NCBI GenBank assembly: GCA_000231825.2
Contig: JH720342.1
Coordinates: 193,635-257,634, forward strand
DNA length: 64,000 bases
Origin: Tetrahymena elliotti 4EA
Lineage: Eukaryota > Ciliophora > Oligohymenophorea > Hymenostomatida > Tetrahymenidae
Direction of reading: 5' to 3'
Under the pieces are notes generated by a model, which was given only the letters and a program-made list of their open reading frames with translations, was not told the origin of the DNA and did not search any database. A program made the position numbers and the translations under genes. Of the stretch, positions 12,950 to 24,418 are shown one piece after another; the first letter of the stretch is position 1, and each line of letters starts with the position of its first letter.

Positions 12950-15900
12950 ATGCAACGTAAGAAGAATAGTTCATCAAACATGGACTACATCAAGAATAAA
13001 TATGATAATGCTGAATATGATAGAAACTTTTGCTGTTTTAAGAAGCACAAAAAGGGATACAAATTAAAGAAAACTAGGATTATTTATCCTTTGATTCCTG
13101 ATTATGATTTAGCTTCAAATAAAGTTTCAACAAGCAAATACACGATTTTCTCTTTTCTCCCTAAAATGCTCATTTATTAATTTAGCAAGTTAGCCAATGT
13201 CTATTTCCTTATAATAGGTCTCATGCAATGTATCCACACTATTTCAATGAGTGATGGCAAACCAATTATGTTCTTGCCATTCAGTGTAATTCTATTTATA
13301 TCTGCTTGCAAGGAAATATTTGAAGATAAAAAGCGTAAAGATTAAGATAAGTTAGAAAACTCTCATCTTGTTATATAAAGAGAAGGCTAGAATCTGAATT
13401 AAGTCCACAGCTATCAACTCCATCCTGGTCATGTTATCAAAATTATGAAAAACGAGTAAAAAAATTCTTATTAAAAAGCCAGCAAAAATGAATTAATCTA
13501 CTAAGAAAACAGAAGTATAGCAGTCATTGTTATTCAAAAATTTATGACAAGCAATCTTCATTTTATGACTAAATCCATTCATTTCATTTTAGTCAAAATT
13601 CAAAGAATGATCTTTTAATCATGAAATGTCTTATTTAAGACAAATTTCAAAATATTTCAAGCCTAGATTAATAATTACTCATTTTGAATGTTTAAAGGCA
13701 TTATAAAGCTAAAAGAAAAAAAGCACAAGAAAAGAGAATAAAATAAATAAATGCATTAATTTTGATAAAATAATCAGTTCAGTTTTTTAATGTTAAAGTA
13801 GATTTTAGAATTTTTAATCTTTTTATTTAAAAATATTCTAAATACATTTTTGAAAAGTCTTTTCAATTAAAAAAGACAAATTTTTAAATTTTAACTTTCG
13901 AGTCAACCGAAAAATATCTAAATAAATTAATTAATTATTAAATTTCGATGAATAATTTAATTAAAGTAGAACTTATTTCAATAAATTATAGGTAAATACC
14001 TGCAGATGTTATCTTGTTATAATCTAGTGAAGAAAATGGGGTTTGTTATATTGAAACTATGAATTTAGATGGAGAATCTAATTTAAAGATTAGATTAGCC
14101 CCAAACGAAGTATAATAGCTTCAATGGGAAAATTTTTCTAACATAGAAGTCTAGTATGAAGCACCTAATAGGTATTTATACAACTTTAATGGAACTATGG
14201 CCTATGATGGTAGATTTAATATCCCAATTAAAGGAATTAATGTGCTTCTTAAAGGTAGTTCTCTGAAAAATACTGAATTTGTATATGGCTTAGTCATTTA
14301 CACTGGCCATGAAACCAAGATCATGATGAACTCCTCTGAACCTGCTCCAAAGTTAAGTAGTTTAGAAAAAACAATGAACAAGCTCATCGTCATACTTTTT
14401 ACTATCTAAATACTAACCTGTTTTGTCTCAGCCTCCATAAATTACATCCTAACCAAAAACATGAATGTAATTCTTTTATTATTAATTATCTAAAGATCAT
14501 CCATTTTTTAAGCCAAAATTTTTAATTCACTAAAATTTCTATTCATCCATATCAAATTATTCAAAATTTACTTGAAGTGGATTATTTTTGCAGTTGATTT
14601 ATTTCTCTTTGACAGTTAATTTAGAATATTTCGCAAAATAATTTTAATTTATTAAAAAATCAATTTTTTAATCATTCTAAATTCATTTTAAAAATTAAAT
14701 GATATACCTAATTTAAATTTATGAAGCCATGTTTTAAATAAATCCATGCATAAATTATCTTAATCTTTAAAATGTATAAAAGTTTACATTAGTTATAATC
14801 TAGAATTTTATATTCAAATTTTATGGTGATTTTAAAGATTTTTTATCTTTTAAGAGAAGCATTTACTTTGTTGTTTGTTAGATTTAAAATAAAATTGAAA
14901 ACTATTAAATAATATAAAAAATATTTTTTATTATTATATTATAAATAGGATAATGGACAACTGAAGTATTTGGTAAAGAGTGAAGACCAAATTGAATAAG
15001 AAACTGTTTTAACAGTTTTGATAAGCATGGGAACATGGATGCTTATTTTTACTAATTTTATTCCTATTTCTTTGTTGGTCACTTTGGAAATTGTAAAATT
15101 CTACTAAGGATACAATTTAATGAGGGAAGAAGGACAGGGAAATATTTCAGTTCAATCAAGTAGCTTAAATGAAGAATTAGGTTAGATTAATCACATATTT
15201 TCAGATAAGACAGGCACTTTGACTTTGAATAGAATGGAATTTAAGAATATCTGTGTTAATGGAGTTAATTATGGATCTAATTTGGAAATGTCGAACTAAA
15301 TTTTTAAGAAAGGAAGCAATCCAAATTCAGAAAATAAAAAGAAGGTTGATTATGTCGATTTTGATGATACTGATTTCTTTAAGCTTGTTGAATAAAAGGA
15401 TCAAAAAACTATTGAATTACTTCACTGTATTTTCTTATGTCACAACGTAGTTGTTGAAAATGATCACTCAAATAACCCTATGCTCTCAGATGATGTTCAT
15501 TATAGCGCTTCTTCTCCAGATGAGTTGGCTTTAATTTCCTTTGCCAAACTTGCCGGTTATATTTTCAAAGGTACTAGAAAAGAAAATGGAAAAGAATTCT
15601 ATCTTATTAAGCATTAAAATTAAATATTTGAATATGAAATCTTGAGATTCTTCGAATTTAACAGCTTTAGAAAAAGAGTTAGCATAATTGTCAAAAACTC
15701 TCAAGGTAAATTTCTATCTTAAAAAATGTTTATTTTTATTTAATTCATCAATATCTCAAGCATCTTTGTTTTAAAAATTTACTGTAAATCCTGCATAGTA
15801 ACTAACCCCTTCCCCTCCCTCCTTCCCTATTTTCAAATACCAAAAAAATAAAGTTGAAAAAAATATTTAAGGATGAAATTTTTAGCTTTAATCTATGAGG

Positions 15901-18615
15901 ATTGTACTCCATCCAAAAAGATAGCTGAATCGATTTATATTCTTTAACAAATTTAAAAAGTAAAAAATGTGAAATGATTGTTTATTTTATTTAATAAAAA
16001 TTAATTAAAACTTATTTTGAGCAGTTTTTATTATGTTTTTATCAAATGAATACATTTTCTTTTAAACAATATTTTAATAATTTTGACCTCCTTTCCTATT
16101 TTTAAATATTTTTATCATTAATAAAGGATAGATATAGCTTTATTGTAAGGGAGCTGACTCAACTATTGAGTAAAGATTGAGTGAATATGAATTTTAGTAG
16201 AAAAATTTATAAGTTTCAAAAGCAGTGACAAATTAGTATGCAAACTAAGGTTTAAGAACACTGTTTTTAGCAAAAAGAGATTTATCGGAATAAGAATACA
16301 ATTAATGGAGCTAGAAATATAATGATGCAGAAAGATTACTTCAAAATAGAGATGAAGAAATGGAAAAGTTATAGGATATTATTGAAAAAGATTTAGATTT
16401 CTTAGGTGTCACAGCAGTAGAAGATAAATTATAAGATGAAGTAGGAAGTACAATACAATCAATCAGAGAAGCAGGTTGTTTATTTTTTTAAATTACATTC
16501 AATCAAAACATATTTTCATCCAAATCAATCAAAAATTAATCATCTCTTACTTTATTTTATGAAAGAAATATTTAAATCAGATGTCAAAATTTAGAAATAA
16601 ACAAAATTTTTAATTTTATAAAATAAAAACACAAAGCCAAAGAAAGTTATTTTTTGTTACCCTTACATGGTTTTTTATGAATTTAAATAAATCTGAATAA
16701 ATTAAAAATCAAGAAATTAATTTGCAAATAGATTTTTTTTGATTTATAAAATTAAAACTTAAATAGTTTTTCTTTCTCCTTTAAGTTAATTAGTTTTCAT
16801 AAAGGTTTATTGAAGAAAATATAAAAATTATGAATGAAATAATAATATATGAGAATAATAATTGTAATTTTCGGATTGAAAATATTTAAAAAATTAATGA
16901 TTTTATTTTTTAAAAAATGAATATAAATTTTAACTTTAAAAATTTAGGAATAAAGTTTTGGGTGTTGACTGGTGATAAGAAAGAAACTGCTATAAATATT
17001 AGTCATTCTGCTCAAATTATAGACTCAGATACTTAGGTCATAGATATAGATGAAAAAGATTTGCAACTGATAAAATAAAAAATAAAATATTATTTACAGA
17101 ATGTTTCAGATAATTAACATGTTAAGTATTCTCTCATTATTAGCGGAGAGTCTTTCCATATCATAGAAAGCGATTATGATATTTCCTTTTTATTTGTAAA
17201 ACTTTCTATGATGATTTAAAGTGTCATTGGATGTAGATTTACTCCTAGTTAAAAGAAACATGCTGTTTCTCTTGTTAAAAAACATACAAAAAGAAAACCA
17301 ACACTTGCTATTGGTGATGGTGCTAATGATGTAAATATGATTTTAGAAGCTCATGTTGGTAATATTTTCATTTAGTTAATTAAATAAAATTTTTTTGATG
17401 ATTTGGATTTTAATTAGGTATTGGAGTAAAAGGAGTTGAAGGATCTCAAGCTAGTAGGGCTAGCGATTTTAGTGTCAGCGAATTTAAATAACTCAAGGAA
17501 TTACTTTTTGATTATGGAAGAGAATGCTATAGAAAAAATAGTGAACTTGTGCTATTTAATTTCTTTAAAAATCTTTTATTAGTTTTACCTCAATTCTGGT
17601 TTGGAGCCATATTAAGTTTATTTAGTGGAACTAATCTATATGACCCATGGATTTATTAGCTATTTAATACTATTTTTACTGCTCTTCCAGTTGTAATTTA
17701 TGCTTTAACAGATAGAGAATATTCAAAGAGAATGTTGCTCAGCAATTCTAATTTTTATAAGCAAGGTAATTTAAATTATTCATTTTTTTTATTTCAATAT
17801 AAATTTATTTGAGACATTTTTGAGCTTAATTAAAGACTTAATTGCTATTTTATAAATAATCAAGAAATTTTAGTTTTTTAATTTAATCAAAAGATGGACA
17901 ATTCTTGTTTTTAAATTGTAAGTTAATATTTTAAGCTCTTAATACTCAATTATTTTTTTTATTGTGATGATGATGATTATTTATTAAGTTAATTTTTTTT
18001 TCTATTAAAAAAGGAATGACGTTTTAGTTGTTTAACACTAAAGTTTTTGTTAAGACTTTAATGAATGGTATATTTTAAAGTCTTTTTATTATAGTTGTGT
18101 CGTTTTACAGCTTAGAAAACACTATGCTAGATGAGAATGGATAATAATCTTCTTTGTCTTTAACAGGCATGGTTTCATTCTCAATAATAACTTTATATGC
18201 AAATTTGAAGATAATTACCTTTTCTAATACTTTTTCATTCATTTCTGTGTCTGGAATAGTTTTGAGCATATTTTTTTACATAATAAGTTACTACATAATG
18301 ACTGATGCTACATATGCTTAGAATAATCCTCTTTGGGAAAGTTTTACTATTATATTTGGAAATCTGAGAATAGTATTAACAATAATCTTAGCTTGCTCTA
18401 TGTTATTCTTATTAGATTTGTCTTATCAGAGATTCTCTCACTTCGTATATGATTAATCAATCAATTCTTATAGCAAAATATATAATAAACTAAGTGAAGA
18501 AATGACAGATTCTACTAGCTAGCATAAAGAAGTAAGAGTTGAGTTAACAGACAAATAGAAAAAAATAGATAATTATTTTAAATTCTCAGGATCAATAAAT
18601 GATGAACAACTTTGA
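12950..18615 (+). CDS. P4-type ATPase (phospholipid flippase), paralogue A
   Basis: Seven exons: 12950..13455, 13992..14466, 14949..15705, 16127..16474, 16948..17358, 17418..17765, 18014..18615; 1,148 aa, all phases consistent. P4-ATPases use ATP to move aminophospholipids to the cytoplasmic leaflet of plasma or Golgi/endosomal membranes. Seen in order: [12 protein letters not shown] and [10 protein letters not shown] (first membrane hairpin), actuator loop NLDGESNLK (family usually DGET; the catalytic Glu is kept), the P4-type PISLLVTLE in M4 near 366, SDKTGTLT with the phosphorylated Asp at 413, nucleotide-site [27 protein letters not shown], then six C-terminal membrane segments starting at [19 protein letters not shown]. 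Intron 3 (15706-16126) carries a dispersed repeat. The gene is first of three same-strand flippases here. A CDC50-type partner is expected but is not in the window. Confidence 0.93.
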
Positions 18616-18898
18616 AAATATAATTATGAAATAATTAATTAATAGTTTAATTTATATTCTTTCTCATTATTATTTCATCTTTTTGAACTAAATTATTGTT
18701 TTTTATTCATTTTTAAATAAATTATTTAAACAGAATATAACAACTTTACTTGCTGCAAAATAATATTTAAAAATTTAGTGGTTGTGAGAACATTCTTTTT
18801 AAATAGAAATATTAAACTATTATTTTAAAAATTTAATGAAATTTTTATAGCTGTTTGTAGTTTTTCTATCTCCAATTTTGTTGCTATTAATTTATATT
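18616..18898. other. 3' flank of P4-ATPase A up to assembly gap
   Basis: AT-rich sequence with no gene seen; it ends abruptly in N. Confidence 0.5.
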
Positions 18899-19880
18899 NN
18901 NNNNNNNNNNNNNNNNNNNNNNNNNNNNNNNNNNNNNNNNNNNNNNNNNNNNNNNNNNNNNNNNNNNNNNNNNNNNNNNNNNNNNNNNNNNNNNNNNNNN
19001 NNNNNNNNNNNNNNNNNNNNNNNNNNNNNNNNNNNNNNNNNNNNNNNNNNNNNNNNNNNNNNNNNNNNNNNNNNNNNNNNNNNNNNNNNNNNNNNNNNNN
19101 NNNNNNNNNNNNNNNNNNNNNNNNNNNNNNNNNNNNNNNNNNNNNNNNNNNNNNNNNNNNNNNNNNNNNNNNNNNNNNNNNNNNNNNNNNNNNNNNNNNN
19201 NNNNNNNNNNNNNNNNNNNNNNNNNNNNNNNNNNNNNNNNNNNNNNNNNNNNNNNNNNNNNNNNNNNNNNNNNNNNNNNNNNNNNNNNNNNNNNNNNNNN
19301 NNNNNNNNNNNNNNNNNNNNNNNNNNNNNNNNNNNNNNNNNNNNNNNNNNNNNNNNNNNNNNNNNNNNNNNNNNNNNNNNNNNNNNNNNNNNNNNNNNNN
19401 NNNNNNNNNNNNNNNNNNNNNNNNNNNNNNNNNNNNNNNNNNNNNNNNNNNNNNNNNNNNNNNNNNNNNNNNNNNNNNNNNNNNNNNNNNNNNNNNNNNN
19501 NNNNNNNNNNNNNNNNNNNNNNNNNNNNNNNNNNNNNNNNNNNNNNNNNNNNNNNNNNNNNNNNNNNNNNNNNNNNNNNNNNNNNNNNNNNNNNNNNNNN
19601 NNNNNNNNNNNNNNNNNNNNNNNNNNNNNNNNNNNNNNNNNNNNNNNNNNNNNNNNNNNNNNNNNNNNNNNNNNNNNNNNNNNNNNNNNNNNNNNNNNNN
19701 NNNNNNNNNNNNNNNNNNNNNNNNNNNNNNNNNNNNNNNNNNNNNNNNNNNNNNNNNNNNNNNNNNNNNNNNNNNNNNNNNNNNNNNNNNNNNNNNNNNN
19801 NNNNNNNNNNNNNNNNNNNNNNNNNNNNNNNNNNNNNNNNNNNNNNNNNNNNNNNNNNNNNNNNNNNNNNNNNNNNNNNN
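18899..19880. other. Assembly gap (982 N)
   Basis: Unbroken run of N. It ends inside an LRR exon, so the missing DNA should contain the 5' part of that LRR locus. Tandem repeats are the likely reason the assembly broke. Confidence 0.98.
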
Positions 19881-21915
19881 ATTAGGATCTTGTTTAGCAG
19901 AATGCTCTAAGTCTAAACTTTGAGCCTTAGCCTCTCGTAAATTTAGTATTTGAATATTAATTATGAATTTTTGAATATCTGAATAAAGACTTTAATTTAT
20001 GAGAAATTTACTGACTAAATTGGGTTGGTTTTACTTGATATTTTTTTGGCTCAGATTAATTTTTCTCATTCTTTTAGATTTTTCTTCATTTAACATTTAT
20101 TTTAATAATATTTTAAAAGCTCAAATAATATTGGTGAAATTGGTGCTTAAGGATTAGGCTGCGGCTTAGCTAAATGCTCTAATCTCTAAACTTTGAATCT
20201 AAACCTCTAGTAAAAATAGTTTTCCATATTAATAAATATATTTTTGAATGTCTAAATTTCAGATTTAATTTATGAGTGTTTGAGTGACTGACAAAATAAT
20301 TTGGTTTGATTTTCTTGATATTTTTTTAGCTTGCTCATTCATTCATTTTTTTATTTTTATTCTAAATTTAATTCAAATTTTTAGATATCCTTCTCATTCT
20401 TTTAAATATTTTAAAAGTTCAAATAATATTGGTGAAATGGGCTCATAAGGATTAGGATCTGGTTTTGCAAAATGCACTAATCTATAGATTTTGAATCTTA
20501 ACCTCTAGTAAAAATATTTACTTTAATTTATGAGAGATTGACAAACTAATTAGGATTAGTACCCTTGATATTTTTTTAGCTTGCTAATTCATTAATTTTT
20601 ATTTGTTGTTTTCTTTCTTATTTAATTCTAATTTTTATGCTATTGTTATTCTTTTAAATATTTTTTTATTTTTTTAAAAGGGCCAATAAAATATGTGAAA
20701 TCAGTGCATAAAGATTAGGATCTGGTTGAGCAAAATGCTCTAATCTACCAGCTTTGAGTCTTAACGTCTGGTAAAAATAAAATTTTAATATTAATTATGC
20801 ATTTTAAATAAAGACTTTAGTTTATGAAAGAGTGGCTGGCTGACTAATTTGGGTTAGTTTACTAGATATTTTTTAGGCTTGCTTGCATCGATTAATTTTT
20901 ATTTTTGTTTCAGATTTAATCCAAATTTGTCTCATTCTTTTAAATATTGGTTTATTCAATATTTTTATTATTTAAAAGGTAGAATAATATTGGTGATGTA
21001 GGAGCTTAAGGATTAGGATCTTGCTTAGCACAATGCTCTAATCTCTCAACCTTGGATCTTGGCCTCTAGTAAAAATAATATTTCAATATTAATAATGTAT
21101 TTTTAATGAATAAACTAAATCTTTAATTTATGAATAACTACTGACTGAATAATTTGGGTTAGTTATTTTAATATTTAATTGTCCGTCTTGCCCATTTAAA
21201 ATTTTTTATTTTTGTTTCAGATTTAATTTTTATTTTAATATTTTTCACATTCTTTTAAATATTTCTTTATTCATTTATAAAATTTTAAAGTTCTAATAAT
21301 ATTGGTGATGGAGGCTCATAAGGATTATTATCTAATATAGAAAAATGCTCTAATATAAATTTTGAATCTTGATCTATGGTAAAAATAGTGTTTTAATATG
21401 AATTAGAATTTTTGTATTAACAAATAAAAACTTTGAATTATGAGTTACTTAGTTACTGACTTAGTTTTTGGTTTTCTTTATATTTATTAGTTTACTCATT
21501 TGTTAAGTTTCATTTCTTTGTTTCATATTTAATCTCATGCTTTTAAATATTTCTTGATTTAATATTTATTTTTATAATTTTTTAAAAGGTAAAATAATAT
21601 TGGTGAAGTTGGTGCTTAAGGATTAGGGTCTGGCTTAGCAAAATGCTCTAATCTCTAAACTTTTACTATTAGCTTAATGTAAAAATTGTGTTTCAATAAA
21701 TATTAATTCTGCATTTTTGAAGAATAAATCATGAGTAACTGACTCAATAAATAATTTGGGTTGGTTTATATTATTTTGGATTGCTCAATTATTTTTTCAG
21801 ATTTAATTTATGGTTTTTTCATTATTTAATTATTTCTTTATTCAATATAATTTTTTAATAGGTTGAACAAAATTGGTTAAATGGATTAGGATCTGGCTTA
21901 GCAAAATGCTCTATG
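19881..21915 (+). pseudogene. Decayed LRR gene, 5' end lost in gap
   Basis: Eight LRR units spaced about 270-300 bp, each a ~90-bp exon in phase 2 followed by a similar intron. Intact exons include 20120..20209 and 20418..20507 (NNIGEIGAQGLGCGLAKCSN type) and units near 20,988-21,069 and 21,590-21,674. Damage: the first unit lacks one base in TGCTCTAAGTCTAAAC and runs into TGA; the unit near 20,681-20,770 has TGA where siblings read GGCTTAGCA; the unit near 21,290-21,375 lacks two bases; the last unit near 21,868-21,930 is shortened, out of frame, and not followed by a donor. Several independent breaks point to a pseudogene rather than isolated base-calling errors. Confidence 0.6.
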
Positions 21916-22345
21916 TAGAAATGATAATAACTTTTCATTATTTGACAGACATAAATTATTATTAAAGTTATTATTTTGGAAAATTGTTATTAATTTCAAC
22001 TTAATTATGAAGCTTACTAAAAAAACTAAAAATATTATCTCTTTTCTAAAACTAACTTATGTACATTATTCAAATATTTTATAATTTTTAAATTAAATTT
22101 TAAATTTTAACTTCCTCAATATTTTTATTAAGAAAAATATTTTTTTTCACAATTTGTAAAATTCTTTCAAAAAAAAAAGATAACTTAATTGATAAAATTC
22201 AAATGAACTAATCAATATATTATAACAAAAAAAAATTGTGTAAATTAATTCATTGATTTCTCTTGAAAATTAATTTGTTGATTTCTCTTTCATTTGTATC
22301 ATTTTTCAATTCATGTTGTCTTAAATTGTTATGAATCTTTTAACT

Positions 22346-22475
22346 ATAATTACTGTAAATCCTCATGTATTAGGGCCATCCCCCTCCCCACTTTTCCCCT
22401 TGACTCAATTACTCTTAATATCCAAAATTTCATTGTATAGCCCTGAAAAGGCAGTACCTTAGGGTACTATACATA
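22346..22475 (+). repeat. Dispersed element: ACTGTAAATCCT/C-rich block plus hairpin block
   Basis: Contains ATTACTGTAAATCCTCATG followed by a C-rich tract (CCCCCTCCCC), then 90 bp later TGTATAG...CTATACA enclosing AGTACC-TTAG-GGTACT, a perfect 6-bp stem with a 4-nt loop. The first block recurs at 15,776-15,830 and, inverted and diverged, at 23,995-24,050. The second block recurs almost exactly at 56,537-56,590. GC content is far above the surroundings. Nature unknown. Confidence 0.5.
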
Positions 22476-22529
22476 TATATAATTAATCATACAATTTTAG
22501 AAAAAAAATAAATGATAATACAAAAAACA

Positions 22530-23907
22530 AAATATTTTCTAAATCTCAGGGATGTACTTTTATTTATTCAGAGATACAAATATATTTTAATTTTTATCTA
22601 TTTAAAGTTACTAAGATCTAATTTTACTTCTTAGTTCAATCTTGAAATTAATTTAAGGTAAAATTATTAACTTTTATTTAAAAAAATCAAATCTCTCAAC
22701 TTTAACTTTGACTTTTAACCTCATTTAAAAATAATGCTTCAATATGAATTACTCATTTTTTAATAAATAACCACTTTAATTTATGAATAACGTTAATTTT
22801 ATTAAATTTTTTTGTTTTTCTCATTCTTTTAAATATTTTTAAAAGTTGGAATTGTATTAGTGACATGAATGCATAAAAATTAGGATCTGAGTTGGCAAAA
22901 TGCTCTAATCTCTAAATTTTTACTCTTAATCTAAAGTACAAATAGTGTTTCAATTTTAATTATGCATTTTTGTATGATTAAATAAAGATTTTAATTTATA
23001 GGTAGGACACTATGTTTTAAAACTTAATCAAGTGTCCCAAAACTTAATAGTTAGTGCTATATAAGCAACTTACTGGCTAATTTTGGTTGATTTAGTTAAT
23101 ATTTGTTTGGCTTGCTCATTCATCAATTTTCTTTTTTTTTAAGATTTAATTCAAAGTTTTCCTCATTTTTCCTTATTCAATATCTATTTTTATTATTTTA
23201 TAAAAGCATGAATTATATTGGTGATGTAGGAGCCTCAGCATTAGGATTAGGTTTAGCGTAATGTTCTAATCTCTAAACTTTGATTCTTTGACCTCTTGTA
23301 AAAATAATGTTACAATATTAATAATTTATTTTTGGATGTATGCATGAAGACTTTAATTAATAAGCACTGACTGATTGACTGACTTACTAATTTGGGTTGG
23401 TTTACTTGATATTTTTTTGGCTTGCTCATTCATTAATTTTTATTTTTTGTTTCAGATATAATTCAAATTTTTAAGCTATTCTCATACTTTTAAATATTTC
23501 TCTCTTCAATATTTATTTTTATCATTTTTAAAAAAAAAGTGCAAATGATATTGGCAAAATAGGCACATAAGGGTTAGGTTCTGGTTTGACAAACTGTTCT
23601 AATCTCTAAACTTTGACTCTTAACCTTTTGTAAAAATAACGTTTCAATATTAATAATGAATTTTTAAATGTATACATAAAGACTTTAATCAATAAACTAC
23701 TATCTAACTGGCTGACTGACTTATTAATTTGGGTTGGTTTACTTGATATTTATTTGGCTTGCTCATTCATTAATTTTTATTTGTTATTTCATATTTATTT
23801 TTTTATTTTTTAAAAGATAGAATAATATTAAGGAAATAGATGCAGAAAGATTGAGATCGAAATTAATAAAAACAATAAGATTAGTTGAATTATCATTAGA
23901 TTTTTGA
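22530..23907 (+). pseudogene. LRR gene copy with intact last exon but a frameshifted repeat
   Basis: Begins with the 5' module shared with the loci at 1-894 and 1427-3290 (first LRR exon LLRSNFTSQFNLEINL ending near 22,666, ATG lost), then a damaged short unit near 22,690-22,730. Full LRR units lie at about 22,856-22,945, 23,206-23,297 and 23,542-23,631, and the terminal exon is 23817..23907, ending ...LVELSLDF then TGA. That last exon is 91 bp, exactly like the terminal exon of the intact kinase/LRR gene. The second full unit carries an extra T (GATTCTTTGACC where siblings read CTTGACC), which makes a TGA. One base would decide between pseudogene and gene. Confidence 0.5.
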
Positions 23908-24418
23908 AATAGGAATAATTTTTAATTACTTTAAATCCTTTGATATTTTCATCCAAAATATTTTTTTTTAAATGTTGAGCCCTGTTTGAGTGAAATATTA
24001 GGAAGGGGGAGGTGAAAACTAAAGAGGAGTTGCAGTATTTAATTATTTTTAAAATTATTATTTAGGATAAACTATAATTAATTTCAACTTTATTATGAAG
24101 CTAAATACAGATAAAAAATCATATGTCAATATTAAATACTTATTTATTATCTGTGTTAATCAGGTAATTTTTATGTATTAAATTCAATTTTTTTTATTAA
24201 AAAGAATTTTATTTATGATTTCTTGTTTAAAAAATAATTATTTTAATTTCCAAATAAAAATTAGCTCATAATTAAAGAAAAAATTATTTTTTTAAACAAT
24301 TACTTTAATGCAAAAGATATTTATGATATTTAAGATATAAAAAGGAGTAAAAATTTAAATCAATCTTCTAAATACTCAATAAAGATGAGAATGAATAATC
24401 TTATGATAACTTATTAAT

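Noticed and set aside
19881..23860. Repeated GGATCTGGCTTAGCAAAATG as a tRNA-derived SINE (A-box-like TGGCTTAGC)
   Set aside because: The unit translates as a regular LRR exon in constant phase, which explains the conservation; the A-box likeness is coincidence and a good B-box is missing.
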